A stretch of DNA of 64,000 nucleotides. It comes from Streptantibioticus rubrisoli. GTDB taxonomy: Bacteria > Actinomycetota > Actinomycetes > Streptomycetales > Streptomycetaceae. The position numbers and the translations under genes were made by a program. The notes below the pieces were generated by a model. The model was given only the letters and a program-made list of their open reading frames with translations, ran no database searches and was not told the DNA's origin. Of this stretch, positions 52,304 through 60,022 are shown piece after piece. The number at the start of each line of letters is the position of its first letter. Within the stretch, counting starts at the first letter, position 1. The DNA is taken from positions 62,001 to 126,000 of the forward strand of contig NZ_JANFNH010000008.1 in the NCBI RefSeq assembly GCF_024436055.1. The letters are read 5' to 3'.

Positions 52304-52470
52304 TGCGTCCGACCCTGGTGGTCCCGTGCCCTGGCCAAACTGATCCGCGCGTCCCCGCCCAGGGAAGTTGAGTTCCCGTCAATTCCATGAAGCCGAGGAG
52401 CATTTGGCTTCAGCAGATCAGCAACTCGGCCGTCACCGGGGGGGTGGACGCGGGGAGAGATGCGCGATGG

Positions 52471-53409
52471 TCAGCGCGCGGCGTCGGCGGGCTCCGCGGG
52501 GCGCGGGGCTGACGTGCGGTGCTGTCGGGGCCGGGAGCGGGACACCGCCACGCCCGTCAGGCACAGCGCGCCGCCGAGCAGGGTCAGCCAGGCGGGCACC
52601 TCGTCCAGGAACACCCAGCTCAGTGCCACCACGATGGCCGGAACGGCGTAGGTGGTCGCGCCCATCCTGCCGGCGGGCGTGCGGGCCAGAGCGTAGCTCC
52701 AGGTGGTGAAGGCGAGAGCGGTCGGCACCACGCCGAGATAGACCATGTTGAGGGTCGCGGACGGCGGTGCCTTCGGCAGTTCGGCGGCCAGTTGCCCGGC
52801 GAAGGGCAGGCACGCCACCGTACCCGCCAGGCAGCTGTACGCCGTGATCTGCAGCGGCGTCCCGTATGCGAGCGCGGGCTTCTGGGCGACCACGCCGGTC
52901 GCGTACGCCACCGCCGCGAGAAGGCACAGCAGCACGCCGAGCACCGAGGTGCCGCCGTTGTGTCCGGACGAGGTCGACAGGCCGACCACCAGTGCTCCGC
53001 CGAACGACACCGCCATACCGGAGAGCAGCCGCGGCGGCAGTGCCTCCCCGAGCAGCCGCGCCGCGAGCAACGCCATCAGGATCGGCCCAACGTTCACCAG
53101 GAGGGCGGCCGTCCCGGCGTCGACCAGTCGCTCGCCCCAGTTCAACGCGACCATGTAGCCGCCGAACCAAACCACCCCGGACACCAGGACGCCGCGCCGG
53201 GCGCCCCGGGACGGCAGCCCCTCGCGCCGTATCGCTGCCAGGACGACCAGCACCAGGGAGGCGGCAAGCAACCGGCCGAGCGCCAGCGCGCCCGGGGAGT
53301 AGCCAGCGACCGCGCTGCGGATGGAGACGAAGGCGGACGCCCACGCGACCACGGAGAAAGCAGCGGCGCCGGCGGTGAGGACGCCAGGAGAGGCGAGACG
53401 GGAACTCAT
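52471..53409 (-). CDS. EamA/DMT-family transporter
   Basis: A 312-residue member of the drug/metabolite transporter superfamily with ten hydrophobic segments and two EamA halves (AFSVVAWASAFVSIRSAVAGYSP at the start; VAVLCLLAAVAYATGVVAQKPAL in the second half). It probably exports an amino acid, metabolite or toxic compound. A site TTTCGGT-N4-ACCAAAA lies 25 bp upstream and matches the site at the promoter of the ArsR-like regulator 110 bp away (same spacing), which likely represses it. Confidence 0.88.
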   Translation of the reverse strand: MSSRLASPGVLTAGAAAFSVVAWASAFVSIRSAVAGYSPGALALGRLLAASLVLVVLAAIRREGLPSRGARRGVLVSGVVWFGGYMVALNWGERLVDAGTAALLVNVGPILMALLAARLLGEALPPRLLSGMAVSFGGALVVGLSTSSGHNGGTSVLGVLLCLLAAVAYATGVVAQKPALAYGTPLQITAYSCLAGTVACLPFAGQLAAELPKAPPSATLNMVYLGVVPTALAFTTWSYALARTPAGRMGATTYAVPAIVVALSWVFLDEVPAWLTLLGGALCLTGVAVSRSRPRQHRTSAPRPAEPADAAR

Positions 53410-53433
53410 GCGGGCGAGCGTAGGGCGCAAACA

Positions 53434-53451
53434 TTTCGGTGTCGACCAAAA
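53434..53451. promoter_or_regulatory. operator upstream of the EamA gene
   Basis: TTTCGGT-N4-ACCAAAA. It shares TTCGG-N5-ACCAAA with the site at 54251-54268, beside the regulator gene. Confidence 0.6.
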
Positions 53452-53519
53452 TATCTGCGCACGGTCCTGGCACGGTCCCGGGTGTACTGGGGCGCTGAGA
53501 GGGCGTCGAGCCGCCAGGA

Positions 53520-54236
53520 TCAGTTCCAGGCGTCGGGTGTGATCCCCAGGAGGTCACGGAAGGCCCGCTCCCCGGCGTCGGTCACCCGCAACACGCGACC
53601 ACCGGCGGCCACTCGCACCACCCACTCCCGACGCAGCGCCAGGGCGCACAGCCGCGCACCGGCCACCCCGCCCAGATGGCGGCGGCGCTCGGTCCAGTCC
53701 AGACATGAACTCGCCATCGGTCGGCGACCCTCGTGGGCCAGGTCGAGGCCCGCCCGAGCGCACCACTCCCGCCCCGCGTCGGTCAGCTCGAACGCGCCTT
53801 CCGTGCGGAGTAGCCCGCGCTCGTCCATCGCGTCGGTCACCGCCATGCCGAGCCGCCCGGCGAAGTGGTCGTAGCAGGTCCGCGCCCCGGCCAGCGGATC
53901 GGGCGCGGCGACTACCGGCACCGCGTGCGCCGCGTCCCGTCCCGGGGCCGCGTGCGCGGCGAGCGAGTCGACCAGGCGTGCCGTCGCTGCGTCGGCGATC
54001 CGTACGTAACCGTGGCGGCCCTGCCGCTCGGTCACACAGATTCCGGCGTCCTGCAGCCGGGCCACATGACCGCTCGCCGTGGACGGAGACACCCCGGCGA
54101 TCCGGGCCAGTTCCCCCATGCTCCACGCACGGCCCTCAAGCAGGGCCAGGCAGATGGCTGCCCGGGTCTCATCGGCCATGGCGCCGGCGAGTGCGGCGAG
54201 GCGGGCGGCGGGCGGGGCGGAACCGGTCACGTCCAC
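53520..54236 (-). CDS. ArsR-type winged-helix regulator
   Basis: A roughly 238-residue regulator with an ArsR-like HTH (residues 10-80: LAALAGAMADETRAAICLALLEGRAWSMGELARIAGVSPSTASGHVARLQDAGICVTERQGRHGYVRI) and a long C-terminal region (CYDHFAGRLGMAVTDAMDERGLLR...) found in a group of actinobacterial regulators. The start is uncertain: GTG 54236 is used because an operator-like repeat covers the possible upstream TTG codons. It is on the same strand as the EamA gene (110 bp apart) and probably represses it and itself. Confidence 0.8.
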   Translation of the reverse strand: MDVTGSAPPAARLAALAGAMADETRAAICLALLEGRAWSMGELARIAGVSPSTASGHVARLQDAGICVTERQGRHGYVRIADAATARLVDSLAAHAAPGRDAAHAVPVVAAPDPLAGARTCYDHFAGRLGMAVTDAMDERGLLRTEGAFELTDAGREWCARAGLDLAHEGRRPMASSCLDWTERRRHLGGVAGARLCALALRREWVVRVAAGGRVLRVTDAGERAFRDLLGITPDAWN

Positions 54237-54250
54237 ATCATGGCTCAATA

Positions 54251-54268
54251 CTTCGGCCACTACCAAAG
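54251..54268. promoter_or_regulatory. operator upstream of the ArsR-like regulator
   Basis: CTTCGG-N5-ACCAAAG, same core TTCGG-N5-ACCAAA as the EamA operator. It sits just upstream of the probable start of the regulator. Confidence 0.55.
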
Positions 54269-54317
54269 TGTTCGGTCGTGCCGCATGGGGGGGAGACCGG
54301 CGCCTCGGTGCTGGAGT

Positions 54318-54878
54318 TCAATCCGGCAGCGGAGACTGACCGGCGTCGTAGACCAGCACATGGCGTTCGGGAAGCAGGCGCGCCTCCGGGCTGGGCAGGT
54401 GTGGACGCAGCGTGCCGTCGTGCATGAGATGGCGTACCCGCACCTGCCGGGCGACGACCAGGAAGTCGGAGATCATCTTGCGATGGCAGCGCCACCACAC
54501 CGACTCGGCGCACATGACCGCCGTGCGTTCTGCCGCTGCCTCAGCGAGCAGGTCATCGATGGCAGCGAGGAACTGCTGCGAGCGCATGTGGATGGCGTAG
54601 CCCGCGAAGGCGCGGTTGCGCAGCGCCGTGTCGGGTGCGTCCGGGCGCGCGGTGCGCCAACCGCCGAGCCGCTTGTCCCATCGGTAGGCGATGTCGGCCT
54701 GCGGCAGCCACTCTGACATCGCGTCGCGGTTGGCATCCGGATTGTGCCGGCTCCCGGGTGCGGTCCGTACGTCGACCAGCCGACGCACCTCGGCAGCGTG
54801 CAGCAGTCCGGTCATCCGCGTCGCGTCGAGGGTGCCATGGCCGAAGGTCAGCAGTTCGCAGGTCACCGTTGTCCTCAT
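54318..54878 (-). CDS. DUF488 family protein
   Basis: A 186-residue DUF488 protein: LLTFGHGTLDATRMTGLLHAAEVRRLVDVRTAPGSRHNPDAN, YRWDKRLGGWR, YAIHMRSQQFLAAIDDLLAEAAAERTAVMCAESVWWRCHRKMISDFL. The CxxxxxxCHR-type segment CAESVWWRCHRK is the family hallmark; the domain is rhodanese-like and biochemical function is unknown. The ATG at 54878 begins the conserved region; the 34 codons upstream in frame are low-complexity. Confidence 0.88.
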   Translation of the reverse strand: MRTTVTCELLTFGHGTLDATRMTGLLHAAEVRRLVDVRTAPGSRHNPDANRDAMSEWLPQADIAYRWDKRLGGWRTARPDAPDTALRNRAFAGYAIHMRSQQFLAAIDDLLAEAAAERTAVMCAESVWWRCHRKMISDFLVVARQVRVRHLMHDGTLRPHLPSPEARLLPERHVLVYDAGQSPLPD

Positions 54879-55111
54879 GGCGGCAAGGGCGAAGGATCTT
54901 GCTGGTTGGCAGGTACCCCGCTTCGCCCCGCGGGAACCGGATGCCGGGAGATCCGCACCGGAACGTCGGTGGGGAGTCATCGCCGTGCGCCGGGGACGCG
55001 GGAACGCCGCGTGCCCCTCGCGTTACCGACGGTGCCGCCGATGTCACACCACTGTTCAGGCCGCCGCTCTTGACGGAATACGGCGGATGCGGTGACCGTT
55101 GGAACCGTCAG

Positions 55112-55280
55112 CACCTCGTTAGGCGAGGCTTCTGCGTGGACACAGGCCACTGACCCCGAACGTCGAGAGACGCCCCGGGTCAGGACAGCTCACCTCGGCA
55201 CAAGGAGTGAGCCCAAGTGGCTCCCCGGCCGTCAGGCCGGGAGTACGCCGCGCAGTGCCGAAGCTCAGACGAGAGAGGTG
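55112..55280 (+). ncRNA. M-box (ykoK leader) magnesium riboswitch
   Basis: The conserved parts of the M-box aptamer are present in order. GTTAGGCGAGGCT opens the core; then GTGGACACAGGCCACTGACC, AACGTCGAGAGACGCC, GGGTCAGGACAG and, at the 3' side, CAGTGCCGAAGCTCAGACGA. These match the Bacillus ykoK pattern of GTTAGGTGAGGCTCC, GTCCAAAGACGCC, GGGTCAACAG and CAGTGC-AAAGCTC-ACGA. The closing stem pairs CTCGT with ACGAG. Magnesium binding folds the aptamer and turns off expression. In bacteria it usually precedes magnesium transporter genes; none is seen here. Confidence 0.88.
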
Positions 55281-55296
55281 CCCTCCCGCGCGGGGG

Positions 55297-55343
55297 CTCC
55301 TCGGCCATGTTGGACGACACCGCGTGTGTCTGGCCGCGAGGAG
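55297..55343 (+). promoter_or_regulatory. Shine-Dalgarno sequestering stem after the M-box
   Basis: CTCCTCGGCC (55297-55306) is complementary to GGCCGCGAGGAG (55332-55343) except for a two-base bulge; the latter contains the ribosome site for the leader ORF at 55353. A GC hairpin (55282-55296) lies between aptamer and stem. Confidence 0.6.
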
Positions 55344-55352
55344 GTGAGGGAC

Positions 55353-55433
55353 ATGAGTCCTTGGTCCAGTCCAGAGCCCGCTCCTGGGCATGCTCATCCG
55401 TCCCCGCTTGATCGCGGCGCTCGTATTCGCTGA
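55353..55433 (+). CDS. 26-residue proline-rich leader peptide downstream of the M-box
   Basis: A short ORF with the best ribosome site in the area (AGGAGGTGAG, four bases before ATG). The peptide starts MSPWSSPEPAP and has six Pro in its first 18 residues, plus an acidic residue beside a Pro, and ends RGARIR. Short acid/Pro-rich leader peptides (e.g. Salmonella MgtL) sense low magnesium by destabilising the ribosome; the same idea could apply here. This is inferred from composition and position. Confidence 0.5.
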   Translation: MSPWSSPEPAPGHAHPSPLDRGARIR

Positions 55434-55516
55434 GCTTGTGCCGTATCCATCGCTGCGCACTGACGGCGATACGCGCTGAATCCCGCGATCAGGCCCTCCT
55501 CCGAGGGAGCACAGCC

Positions 55517-55789
55517 ATGCGCATCGAGCTGACCTGGCCGGGCCCCGAGGCCGGCCGCACGCTGACCATCCCCGTACCCGGCATCCGCGCCGAAGCCCTG
55601 CGGCCCGCGCTGGACCACGTCCGCCGGGCTGGTACGCCTGCCCTGCGCGGTGCTCTGGCCTGCGCGGAGCCCGTGGTGAGCAGCGTCGCCGGTGCCGCGG
55701 GAGCAGGGGCGCTGGTGCAGCTGGCCCTGCCGTTCGTGGTGCGCCGCGCCCAGCGATCACTTTGCGAGTCCCCGCACCGGACCGCCTGA
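55517..55789 (+). CDS. 90-residue protein controlled by the M-box, function unknown
   Basis: Begins MRIELTWPGPEAGRTLTIPVPGIRAEAL and has one hydrophobic stretch near the C-terminus (VVSSVAGAAGAGALVQLALPFVV), followed by a basic tail, so it may be membrane-associated. GAGGGAG lies seven bases before the ATG. It is the only gene between the riboswitch and the terminator at 55853, so it should be magnesium-repressed. I do not recognise it; it could be a remnant of the N-terminal region of a large P-type ATPase, but that is speculative. Confidence 0.6.
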   Translation: MRIELTWPGPEAGRTLTIPVPGIRAEALRPALDHVRRAGTPALRGALACAEPVVSSVAGAAGAGALVQLALPFVVRRAQRSLCESPHRTA

Positions 55790-55852
55790 GCCGTCCAGCA
55801 GTGCTGGCGGGCGAGGCGGTGGCGGGGTGGTTTCCCTGCCCCGCCGCCCACG

Positions 55853-55870
55853 GTGCCCCACCAGGGGCAC
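55853..55870. terminator. hairpin terminator
   Basis: GTGCCCC-ACCA-GGGGCAC, a seven-pair stem between the 90-residue gene and the convergent DUF3224 gene; a weaker GC-rich hairpin (about 55820-55845) precedes it. Confidence 0.6.
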
Positions 55871-55893
55871 GCACCCCGCCCCCTTGAGCACCG

Positions 55894-56301
55894 TCAGCCC
55901 AGGTCGTAGTGGAAGGTGTAGGAGACCGACGGTTCGCCATGGCGGGCGGTGAAGCTGCCAGTGCCGCGTAGCCCGATCAGGTCCGCGGTGCCTGTCCCCG
56001 GCACGACCTCGAAGGTGCAGCGCACCGTGCCGTCGGCGTCGAACGAGCCGCGCTGCTCGACGACGAAGGCACCGTCCCGTCCGTCGAGTCGGCCGGTCAG
56101 CATCTCCATGCCGGTGAACGTACCGGTCTTCTCCGTGGCGTAGGCGATGGTGTACTCGCACGTGGTGTCCGCTGCCTCGATGCCACCGGAGAACGTGTTG
56201 GTCACACAGGCATGGGCCAGCTTGGGGCTCACGTCGTCCGAACTGACCGCCCGCTCCTCCCAGTTGGCGAACGTGAAGTGGCCGCTGGTCTGCGTGGGCA
56301 T
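55894..56301 (-). CDS. DUF3224 family protein
   Basis: A 135-residue protein of the DUF3224 beta-barrel family: SGHFTFANWEERAVS, SNTFSGGIEAADTTCEYTIAYA-like repeated strands (NTFSGGIEAADTTCEYTIAY), GMEMLTGRLDGRDGAFVVEQRGSFDADGTV and LRGTGSFTARHGEPSVSYTFHYDL. Members may bind small lipophilic ligands; activity is unknown. It is divergent from a WYL regulator and shares the promoter palindrome with it, so it is probably its target. Confidence 0.88.
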   Translation of the reverse strand: MPTQTSGHFTFANWEERAVSSDDVSPKLAHACVTNTFSGGIEAADTTCEYTIAYATEKTGTFTGMEMLTGRLDGRDGAFVVEQRGSFDADGTVRCTFEVVPGTGTADLIGLRGTGSFTARHGEPSVSYTFHYDLG

Positions 56302-56360
56302 GGGAACTCCAATCGATCTGCCGCAGGCGTGTCCGCGTGCGGTGTGACCAGCGTGGCCGC

Positions 56361-56387
56361 CTTACCTGACACCTTCTGTCAGGTAAG
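56361..56387. promoter_or_regulatory. perfect 11-5-11 palindrome between DUF3224 and WYL genes
   Basis: CTTACCTGACA, five bases, TGTCAGGTAAG: a perfect 11-base inverted repeat. It lies 59 bp from the DUF3224 start and 16 bp before the WYL start, the classic place for divergent control by the regulator. Confidence 0.8.
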
Positions 56388-56403
56388 GCGTGACAATGGC
56401 TCC

Positions 56404-57381
56404 ATGCGCGCTGACCGGCTGCTGTGCCTGCTCCTGCTGCTCCAGAACCGTGGACGGATGACCGCCCCTGCCCTGGCCGCCGAACTGGAGGTGTCGGTCC
56501 GTACGGTCTACCGGGACATCGAGGCGCTGAGCGCGTCCGGCGTCCCGGTCCGCGCCGACCGCGGGCCCGCTGGTGGGTACCGCCTGATGGACGGCTACCG
56601 CACCCGACTGACCGGCCTCACCGATGCCGAGGCCGACGCCCTCTTCTTTACCGGAGCACCCGGCCCGGCTCGTCAACTGGGCCTGGGCGCCGTGCTGGCA
56701 ACCGCCCAACTGAAGCTGCAGGCCGCCCTCCCGGCCGAACTGGCGGAGCGGACCCGCCGCGTCCAGGAACGGTTTCATCTGGACGCACCAGCGTGGTTCC
56801 GCGACACCGACCCGGTCCCATGCCTGGCGCAGGTCGCGCAAGCGGTATGGGAACAGCGGGTGTTGCGCACCCACTACCGTCGTTGGGGCGGTGAGGTGCA
56901 CCGGGAACTGCGTCCGCTCGGCATCGTCCTCAAAGGCGGCATCTGGTACCTGGTGGCATTCGCCGACGAGGCGGTACGCACCTATCGGATGTCGAGGTTC
57001 CTCGCGGTGCACACCACGGAAGAAGTCTTCGACCGCCCTGCGGGATTCGATCTGGCCGCCTTCTGGGAGGAGTCCTCCCGCCGCCTGGAGGCCGCGCTTC
57101 ACCAGGGAACCGCACGACTGCGGATATCGCCGCGGGCGCGAAAGCTGTTGCCCATGCAGTTCGGTACGGCGGGCACACGCGCACTCGAAAGCGCCGGGCC
57201 ACCGGACCACGACGGCTGGGTACAGGTGGAAATGCCGGTCGAGTCGCAGTCAGTCGCCGTCAGCGACCTGCTCAGACTCGGTACCGAGGCGGAGGTGCTC
57301 GGCCCTCCCGAACTCCGTCAGGCCATCGCCGAGGCCGTAACCGTCCTGGCCAACCGCTACGCGGTGGCACCCAGTGCATAA
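56404..57381 (+). CDS. YafY/WYL-family transcriptional regulator
   Basis: A 325-residue regulator: HTH_11-type N-terminus (MRADRLLCLLLLLQNRGRMTAPALAAELEVSVRTVYRDIEALSASGVPV), then a WYL domain (RRWGGEVHRELRPLGIVLKGGIWYLVAFADEAVRTYRMSRF) and WCX C-terminus. WYL domains sense small ligands or nucleic acids. It overlaps its own palindromic operator region closely, with the repeat ending 16 bp before the start. Expected target: the divergent DUF3224 gene. Confidence 0.9.
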   Translation: MRADRLLCLLLLLQNRGRMTAPALAAELEVSVRTVYRDIEALSASGVPVRADRGPAGGYRLMDGYRTRLTGLTDAEADALFFTGAPGPARQLGLGAVLATAQLKLQAALPAELAERTRRVQERFHLDAPAWFRDTDPVPCLAQVAQAVWEQRVLRTHYRRWGGEVHRELRPLGIVLKGGIWYLVAFADEAVRTYRMSRFLAVHTTEEVFDRPAGFDLAAFWEESSRRLEAALHQGTARLRISPRARKLLPMQFGTAGTRALESAGPPDHDGWVQVEMPVESQSVAVSDLLRLGTEAEVLGPPELRQAIAEAVTVLANRYAVAPSA

Positions 57382-57574
57382 CGGCGCGGGGCGCTGGTAA
57401 CAGGCCGTGAGGGCAACCGAAACCCGCGACCGCCAGCGAGAGCGGCAAGCGGCAGCCGACGAATGACATCGGGAAACCGAATTGCGCGAGGCTCAAAGCG
57501 GTGCCCGTACTCCGGTCGCGTCACGGTGTCGAACTGTTATGCATCGTGCCGGAAAATACGGATAGCCGTAAGGC

Positions 57575-57928
57575 ATGACCGAAATCCCCACCCCCACCCA
57601 CCCTCAACTGATCGGCGCCCGGCCGAGTTCCGCCGTTGAGAAGGCATACCAAACCCTGCGGAAGCAGACCGCGAGAGCTGACCCGCATGCCCAGTTCACC
57701 AAGGGTGCGTTGGAGGCCTACCGGTGGGCGATGGGCAGCGACGTCAGCGCCCCGCTCACCGGGGCCCGGACCGTCGGAGTGCCCGGCCTGCAACGGTTGA
57801 CTTCCGAGATCGACACCGCGGTGGTCCAGCTGGAAGATGTCACACAGCAGGCTGGTCCGCGTGCCTTCGCGCAAGGGGTGCACGACGCACTGGCGTGGGT
57901 ATGCGGGCTGAGCGACCAAAGGCCCTGA
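57575..57928 (+). CDS. conserved hypothetical protein
   Basis: A 117-residue, mostly helical protein beginning MTEIPTPTHPQLIGARPSSAVEKAYQTLRKQTAR. There is no signal peptide or TM segment; its middle (GALEAYRWAMGSDVSAPLTGARTVGVPGLQRLTSEIDTAVVQLEDVTQQAG) has an alpha-helical look. No domain is recognised. It is flanked by non-coding gaps of about 190 bp upstream and 65 bp downstream, so it is monocistronic. Confidence 0.6.
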   Translation: MTEIPTPTHPQLIGARPSSAVEKAYQTLRKQTARADPHAQFTKGALEAYRWAMGSDVSAPLTGARTVGVPGLQRLTSEIDTAVVQLEDVTQQAGPRAFAQGVHDALAWVCGLSDQRP

Positions 57929-57992
57929 GCCAGGCACGTCGGGGGAGCCTGGACGGCGGCCGCAGGCCAGCCGCCCAGGCTGGAACGTCCGA

Positions 57993-58679
57993 CTACGGCT
58001 CGCTGATGACGCGTACGTCCTGGACGGGGCTGCCCGCGGTCCGCGCGGTCTCCACCCGCACGGCGTCGAGGTCGCGGGTGGTGAGGTGCGCCCCTTCGAG
58101 GTGTACATAGACAGTGTCCGGCTGCGGATCGACCGTCGCCTGGACACCTGGCATCCGGGCGACCAGGCGGTTGAGCGCGGCCGCGTCGCCATGGGCCGCG
58201 GGGGAGCCGGGCCTGACGGAGGCGAGCAGCCCCGCGCTGTAGACCTCGCGGCTCTGGCTCGCGAACCGCAGGGCGGGGACGACCGCGGCGCGTACCGCAC
58301 GTACCTGCTGTGCGTCCGTCTTCCACAGCCGCAGAACGATCACCGGCCTTCCAGGATCCTCCTTGCCGACGACCGTCCAGTCGGTCACCCCGGCCCGGCT
58401 GAGGTCGCGGTACAGGCCATCGAGTCGCCGCCCGAGCGGTGAACCGTCCGGGGTGCTGATCGTGAGGTCCTCCACCTTATGGCGCAGCCCGCTGAGCGTG
58501 GTCGCCCGATCCGGTGCCCCGCCCTTGGCGGATGCGGCCTGGGTGGACGGTGGTGCGGCTCCAGCCGGTGCGGCGCCGCCCGCCATCAAGCCCGTGAGCA
58601 GCGCTGATCCGACCGCCGCCGATGCGACGGCTCTCCTCCACGAGGCGTGCGTGCGGATGCGTTCGTGCCGCGAAGCCAT
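57993..58679 (-). CDS. secreted protein of unknown function
   Basis: A 228-residue exported protein with a signal peptide (AVASAAVGSALLTGLMAGGAAPAGAAPPS). The mature part has mixed helix/strand segments (LDGLYRDLSRAGVTDWTVVGKEDPGRPVIVLRLW, RFASQSREVYSAGLLASVRPG) and an acidic-polar C-terminus (VYVHLEGAHLTTRDLDAVRVETARTAGSP). Resembles streptomycete exported proteins sometimes annotated as serine-protease-like inhibitors, but I see no motif to support that. The ATG at 58679 begins the signal peptide; the frame upstream is low-complexity. Confidence 0.65.
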   Translation of the reverse strand: MASRHERIRTHASWRRAVASAAVGSALLTGLMAGGAAPAGAAPPSTQAASAKGGAPDRATTLSGLRHKVEDLTISTPDGSPLGRRLDGLYRDLSRAGVTDWTVVGKEDPGRPVIVLRLWKTDAQQVRAVRAAVVPALRFASQSREVYSAGLLASVRPGSPAAHGDAAALNRLVARMPGVQATVDPQPDTVYVHLEGAHLTTRDLDAVRVETARTAGSPVQDVRVISEP

Positions 58680-58806
58680 ACTGATCCCTTCTCGTCGGCG
58701 TCTTTCCCGTGGGTGCGCGGCTACCCCGGAAGGCAACAGCTACACGACCACCCTCCTGGGAAGCGTCTCGCCGCGAGGAGCGAGCGGGGCATGACGTACG
58801 ACGCCA

Positions 58807-59673
58807 TCAGCCGTCCGCCAGCAGTTGGTCGCGCAGCAAGTTGAGTGTGCGGGCGAGAAGGCGTGAGATGTGCATCTGGGACAGGCCGAGATGGGCGCCT
58901 ATGGCGGCCTGGGTCATCTCGGAGCCGAAACGCATGGCGAGGATGGTGCGTTCGCGTTCGGGGAGTTGATCGATGAGGGGCTTGAGGGCGGTGACGTTCT
59001 CCACGCCCTCGAGACCGGGGTCATCGTAGCCAAGCCGGTGGACCCAGGAGGTGCCCTCCTCTTCGTCGGCCGCGCCCTCGGCGTCGATGGAGCTGGCGGT
59101 GTAGGCGTTGGCCGCGACCTGCGCCTCCAGTACCTCCTCCTCGGTGATCCGCAGCCGCTCGGCCAGTTCGGCGGTGGTGGGAGCGCGGTCGAGTTCCGCG
59201 GCCATGACATCGCTGGTCTTGGCCATCTCGATGCGCAGTTCCTGCAGGCGGCGCGGCACCCGTACTGACCAGCTGGTGTCGCGGAAGAAGCGCTTCATCT
59301 CGCCGATGATGGTGGGCAGGGCGAAGGTGATGAACTCGACGCCGTAATCGGGGTCGAACCGGTCGACTGCCTTGATCAACCCGATCGTGCCGACCTGGAA
59401 GATGTCTTCCATCTGGTCGGCCCGGTTGGAGAAGCGCTTCGCGGCGAACCGCACCAACGCCATGTTCAGCTCGATGAGGGAGTTGCGGACGTACTGGTAC
59501 TGCTCGGTGCCTTCGTCCAGCACCGCCAAGCGCGCGAACATCACCCGCGAGACCTCACGCAACTCAGAGGGGTCCGCTTTGGCCTCGGTCAGCAGCGTGG
59601 TGAGCCGCTGAGGGGGCACTTCCTGCGTCACTGCCGCTTCTGGAGCCGCCTTGTCCGCGAGCTGCCCCAACAC
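58807..59673 (-). CDS. SigB/SigF-type RNA polymerase sigma factor
   Basis: A 288-residue group-3 sigma factor: region 2 (NMALVRFAAKRFSNRADQMEDIFQVGTIGLIKAVDRFDPDYGVEFITFALPTIIGEMKRFFRD), regions 3 and 4 (ILAMRFGSEMTQAAIGAHLGLSQMHISRLLARTLNLLRD). It resembles the streptomycete SigB/F/G/H/I/K-N family, controlled by anti-sigma factors and PP2C phosphatases, one of which is encoded at 47548. The start is GTG 59673, six bases after GGGAGG; longer frames look non-coding. No anti-sigma gene is adjacent. Confidence 0.92.
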   Translation of the reverse strand: MLGQLADKAAPEAAVTQEVPPQRLTTLLTEAKADPSELREVSRVMFARLAVLDEGTEQYQYVRNSLIELNMALVRFAAKRFSNRADQMEDIFQVGTIGLIKAVDRFDPDYGVEFITFALPTIIGEMKRFFRDTSWSVRVPRRLQELRIEMAKTSDVMAAELDRAPTTAELAERLRITEEEVLEAQVAANAYTASSIDAEGAADEEEGTSWVHRLGYDDPGLEGVENVTALKPLIDQLPERERTILAMRFGSEMTQAAIGAHLGLSQMHISRLLARTLNLLRDQLLADG

Positions 59674-60022
59674 GATCTGCCTCCCATCTGTTCCGACGGA
59701 GTTGACGACACAGCGCCTACCCGCATCGGTAGCCCCAAACCGGTAGTGCGCATTCCGGCCGAGGCCCGCCATCTTCCTCTGCGGGACCTCAACTCGCCCC
59801 CGACCTTGCCGAGATGGCGGCCTGGCGCCACACTGCTCTGCAGTGATCCGCATCGCCGAGCACCCCGTCCGTCCTCGAAATCGGCTCCCGGCCAGGCTGG
59901 TTGCGCGAAGCGTTCGAGCACCGCGTCGCGCCGACTGAGCGCCGTGGTCGGCTTCCATCGCCAACCGGTCCCACACACCACCCCTCTTGCGCATGTCGCA
60001 GCCGCGGAGAGGAGCCGTACGG
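59674..60022. other. 349-bp divergent region between sigma factor and APC permease
   Basis: No supported gene. It has to hold the promoters of both genes and is GC-rich; I could not recognise a sigma-factor box. Confidence 0.4.
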
